From positions 33,733,445 through 33,797,444 of the forward strand of contig CM026391.1 in NCBI GenBank assembly GCA_014843695.1: DNA of 64,000 nucleotides, in the 5' to 3' direction. The translations under genes and the position numbers were made by a program. Within the stretch, counting starts at the first letter, position 1, and the number at the start of each line of letters is the position of its first letter. Of this stretch, positions 63,498 through 64,000 are shown piece after piece. The notes below the pieces were generated by a model. It searched no databases. It saw only the letters and a program-made list of their open reading frames with translations, and had not been told where the DNA came from. The DNA is from Archivesica marissinica (Eukaryota; Mollusca; Bivalvia; Venerida; Vesicomyidae).

Positions 63498-64000
63498 NNN
63501 NNNNNNNNNNNNNNNNNNNNNNNNNNNNNNNNNNNNNNNNNNNNNNNNNNNNNNNNNNNNNNNNNNNNNNNNNNNNNNNNNNNNNNNNNNNNNNNNNNNN
63601 NNNNNNNNNNNNNNNNNNNNNNNNNNNNNNNNNNNNNNNNNNNNNNNNNNNNNNNNNNNNNNNNNNNNNNNNNNNNNNNNNNNNNNNNNNNNNNNNNNNN
63701 NNNNNNNNNNNNNNNNNNNNNNNNNNNNNNNNNNNNNNNNNNNNNNNNNNNNNNNNNNNNNNNNNNNNNNNNNNNNNNNNNNNNNNNNNNNNNNNNNNNN
63801 NNNNNNNNNNNNNNNNNNNNNNNNNNNNNNNNNNNNNNNNNNNNNNNNNNNNNNNNNNNNNNNNNNNNNNNNNNNNNNNNNNNNNNNNNNNNNNNNNNNN
63901 NNNNNNNNNNNNNNNNNNNNNNNNNNNNNNNNNNNNNNNNNNNNNNNNNNNNNNNNNNNNNNNNNNNNNNNNNNNNNNNNNNNNNNNNNNNNNNNNNNNN
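63498..64000. other. Assembly gap (Ns)
   Basis: All bases are N from 63498 to the window end. The gap begins in the middle of a satellite monomer (after CATGCCAT), so the array is unresolved here and its true length is unknown. Confidence 1.

Overview
The window is non-coding, repeat-dominated DNA from an animal genome. No intact protein-coding gene can be supported. Six tandem arrays fill about 90% of the readable bases (1-63497); the rest is an assembly gap of Ns. A tRNA-derived SINE with target-site duplications, a decayed APE-endonuclease LINE fragment, cut-and-paste transposon ends and a MITE-like palindrome indicate a metazoan. The style of elements fits a marine invertebrate, plausibly a mollusc, but the sequence does not prove the taxon.

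Layout: (1) 1-11860, a 24-bp minisatellite. (2) 11861-32706, a 28-bp satellite built on a HindIII-containing palindrome, with nested duplications of about 280 bp, 336 bp, 924 bp, 2.8 kb and 10.5-11.8 kb. (3) 32707-32866, a short unique spacer. (4) 32867-43470, an 18-bp purine-rich minisatellite. (5) 43471-44460, single-copy-like DNA in which a headless SINE sits between two copies of a ~235-bp sequence. (6) 44463-45013, a transposon-like end followed by a 25-bp minisatellite. (7) 45055-45258, a short coding-looking reading frame on the minus strand. (8) 45487-48185, a putative DNA transposon with short terminal inverted repeats whose interior is an AT-rich array of about 34-bp units. (9) 48186-52020, dispersed-repeat territory with a complete SINE, a second retroposon with target-site duplications, a MITE and microsatellites. 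(10) 52031-52340, a degenerate LINE endonuclease fragment running directly into (11) 52317-63497, a 48/52-bp satellite. (12) 63498-64000, Ns.

The main result is the origin of the last satellite. The first monomer at 52317 is continuous with the LINE fragment, and after a one-base frame change its bases encode the endonuclease C-terminal (G-I-R)-D-H-A-I-V-V-Y motif. The 11-kb array therefore appears to have been seeded by a piece of a LINE. Two other arrays (25 bp and ~34 bp) lie inside or beside DNA-transposon ends, so at least three of the six arrays look transposon-seeded.

The very long open frames here (up to 3545 codons) are by-products of tandem units whose length is a multiple of three and which lack stop codons in several frames. 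They switch register, occur in several frames at once, and in the LINE-derived array lie antisense to the ancestral coding strand.
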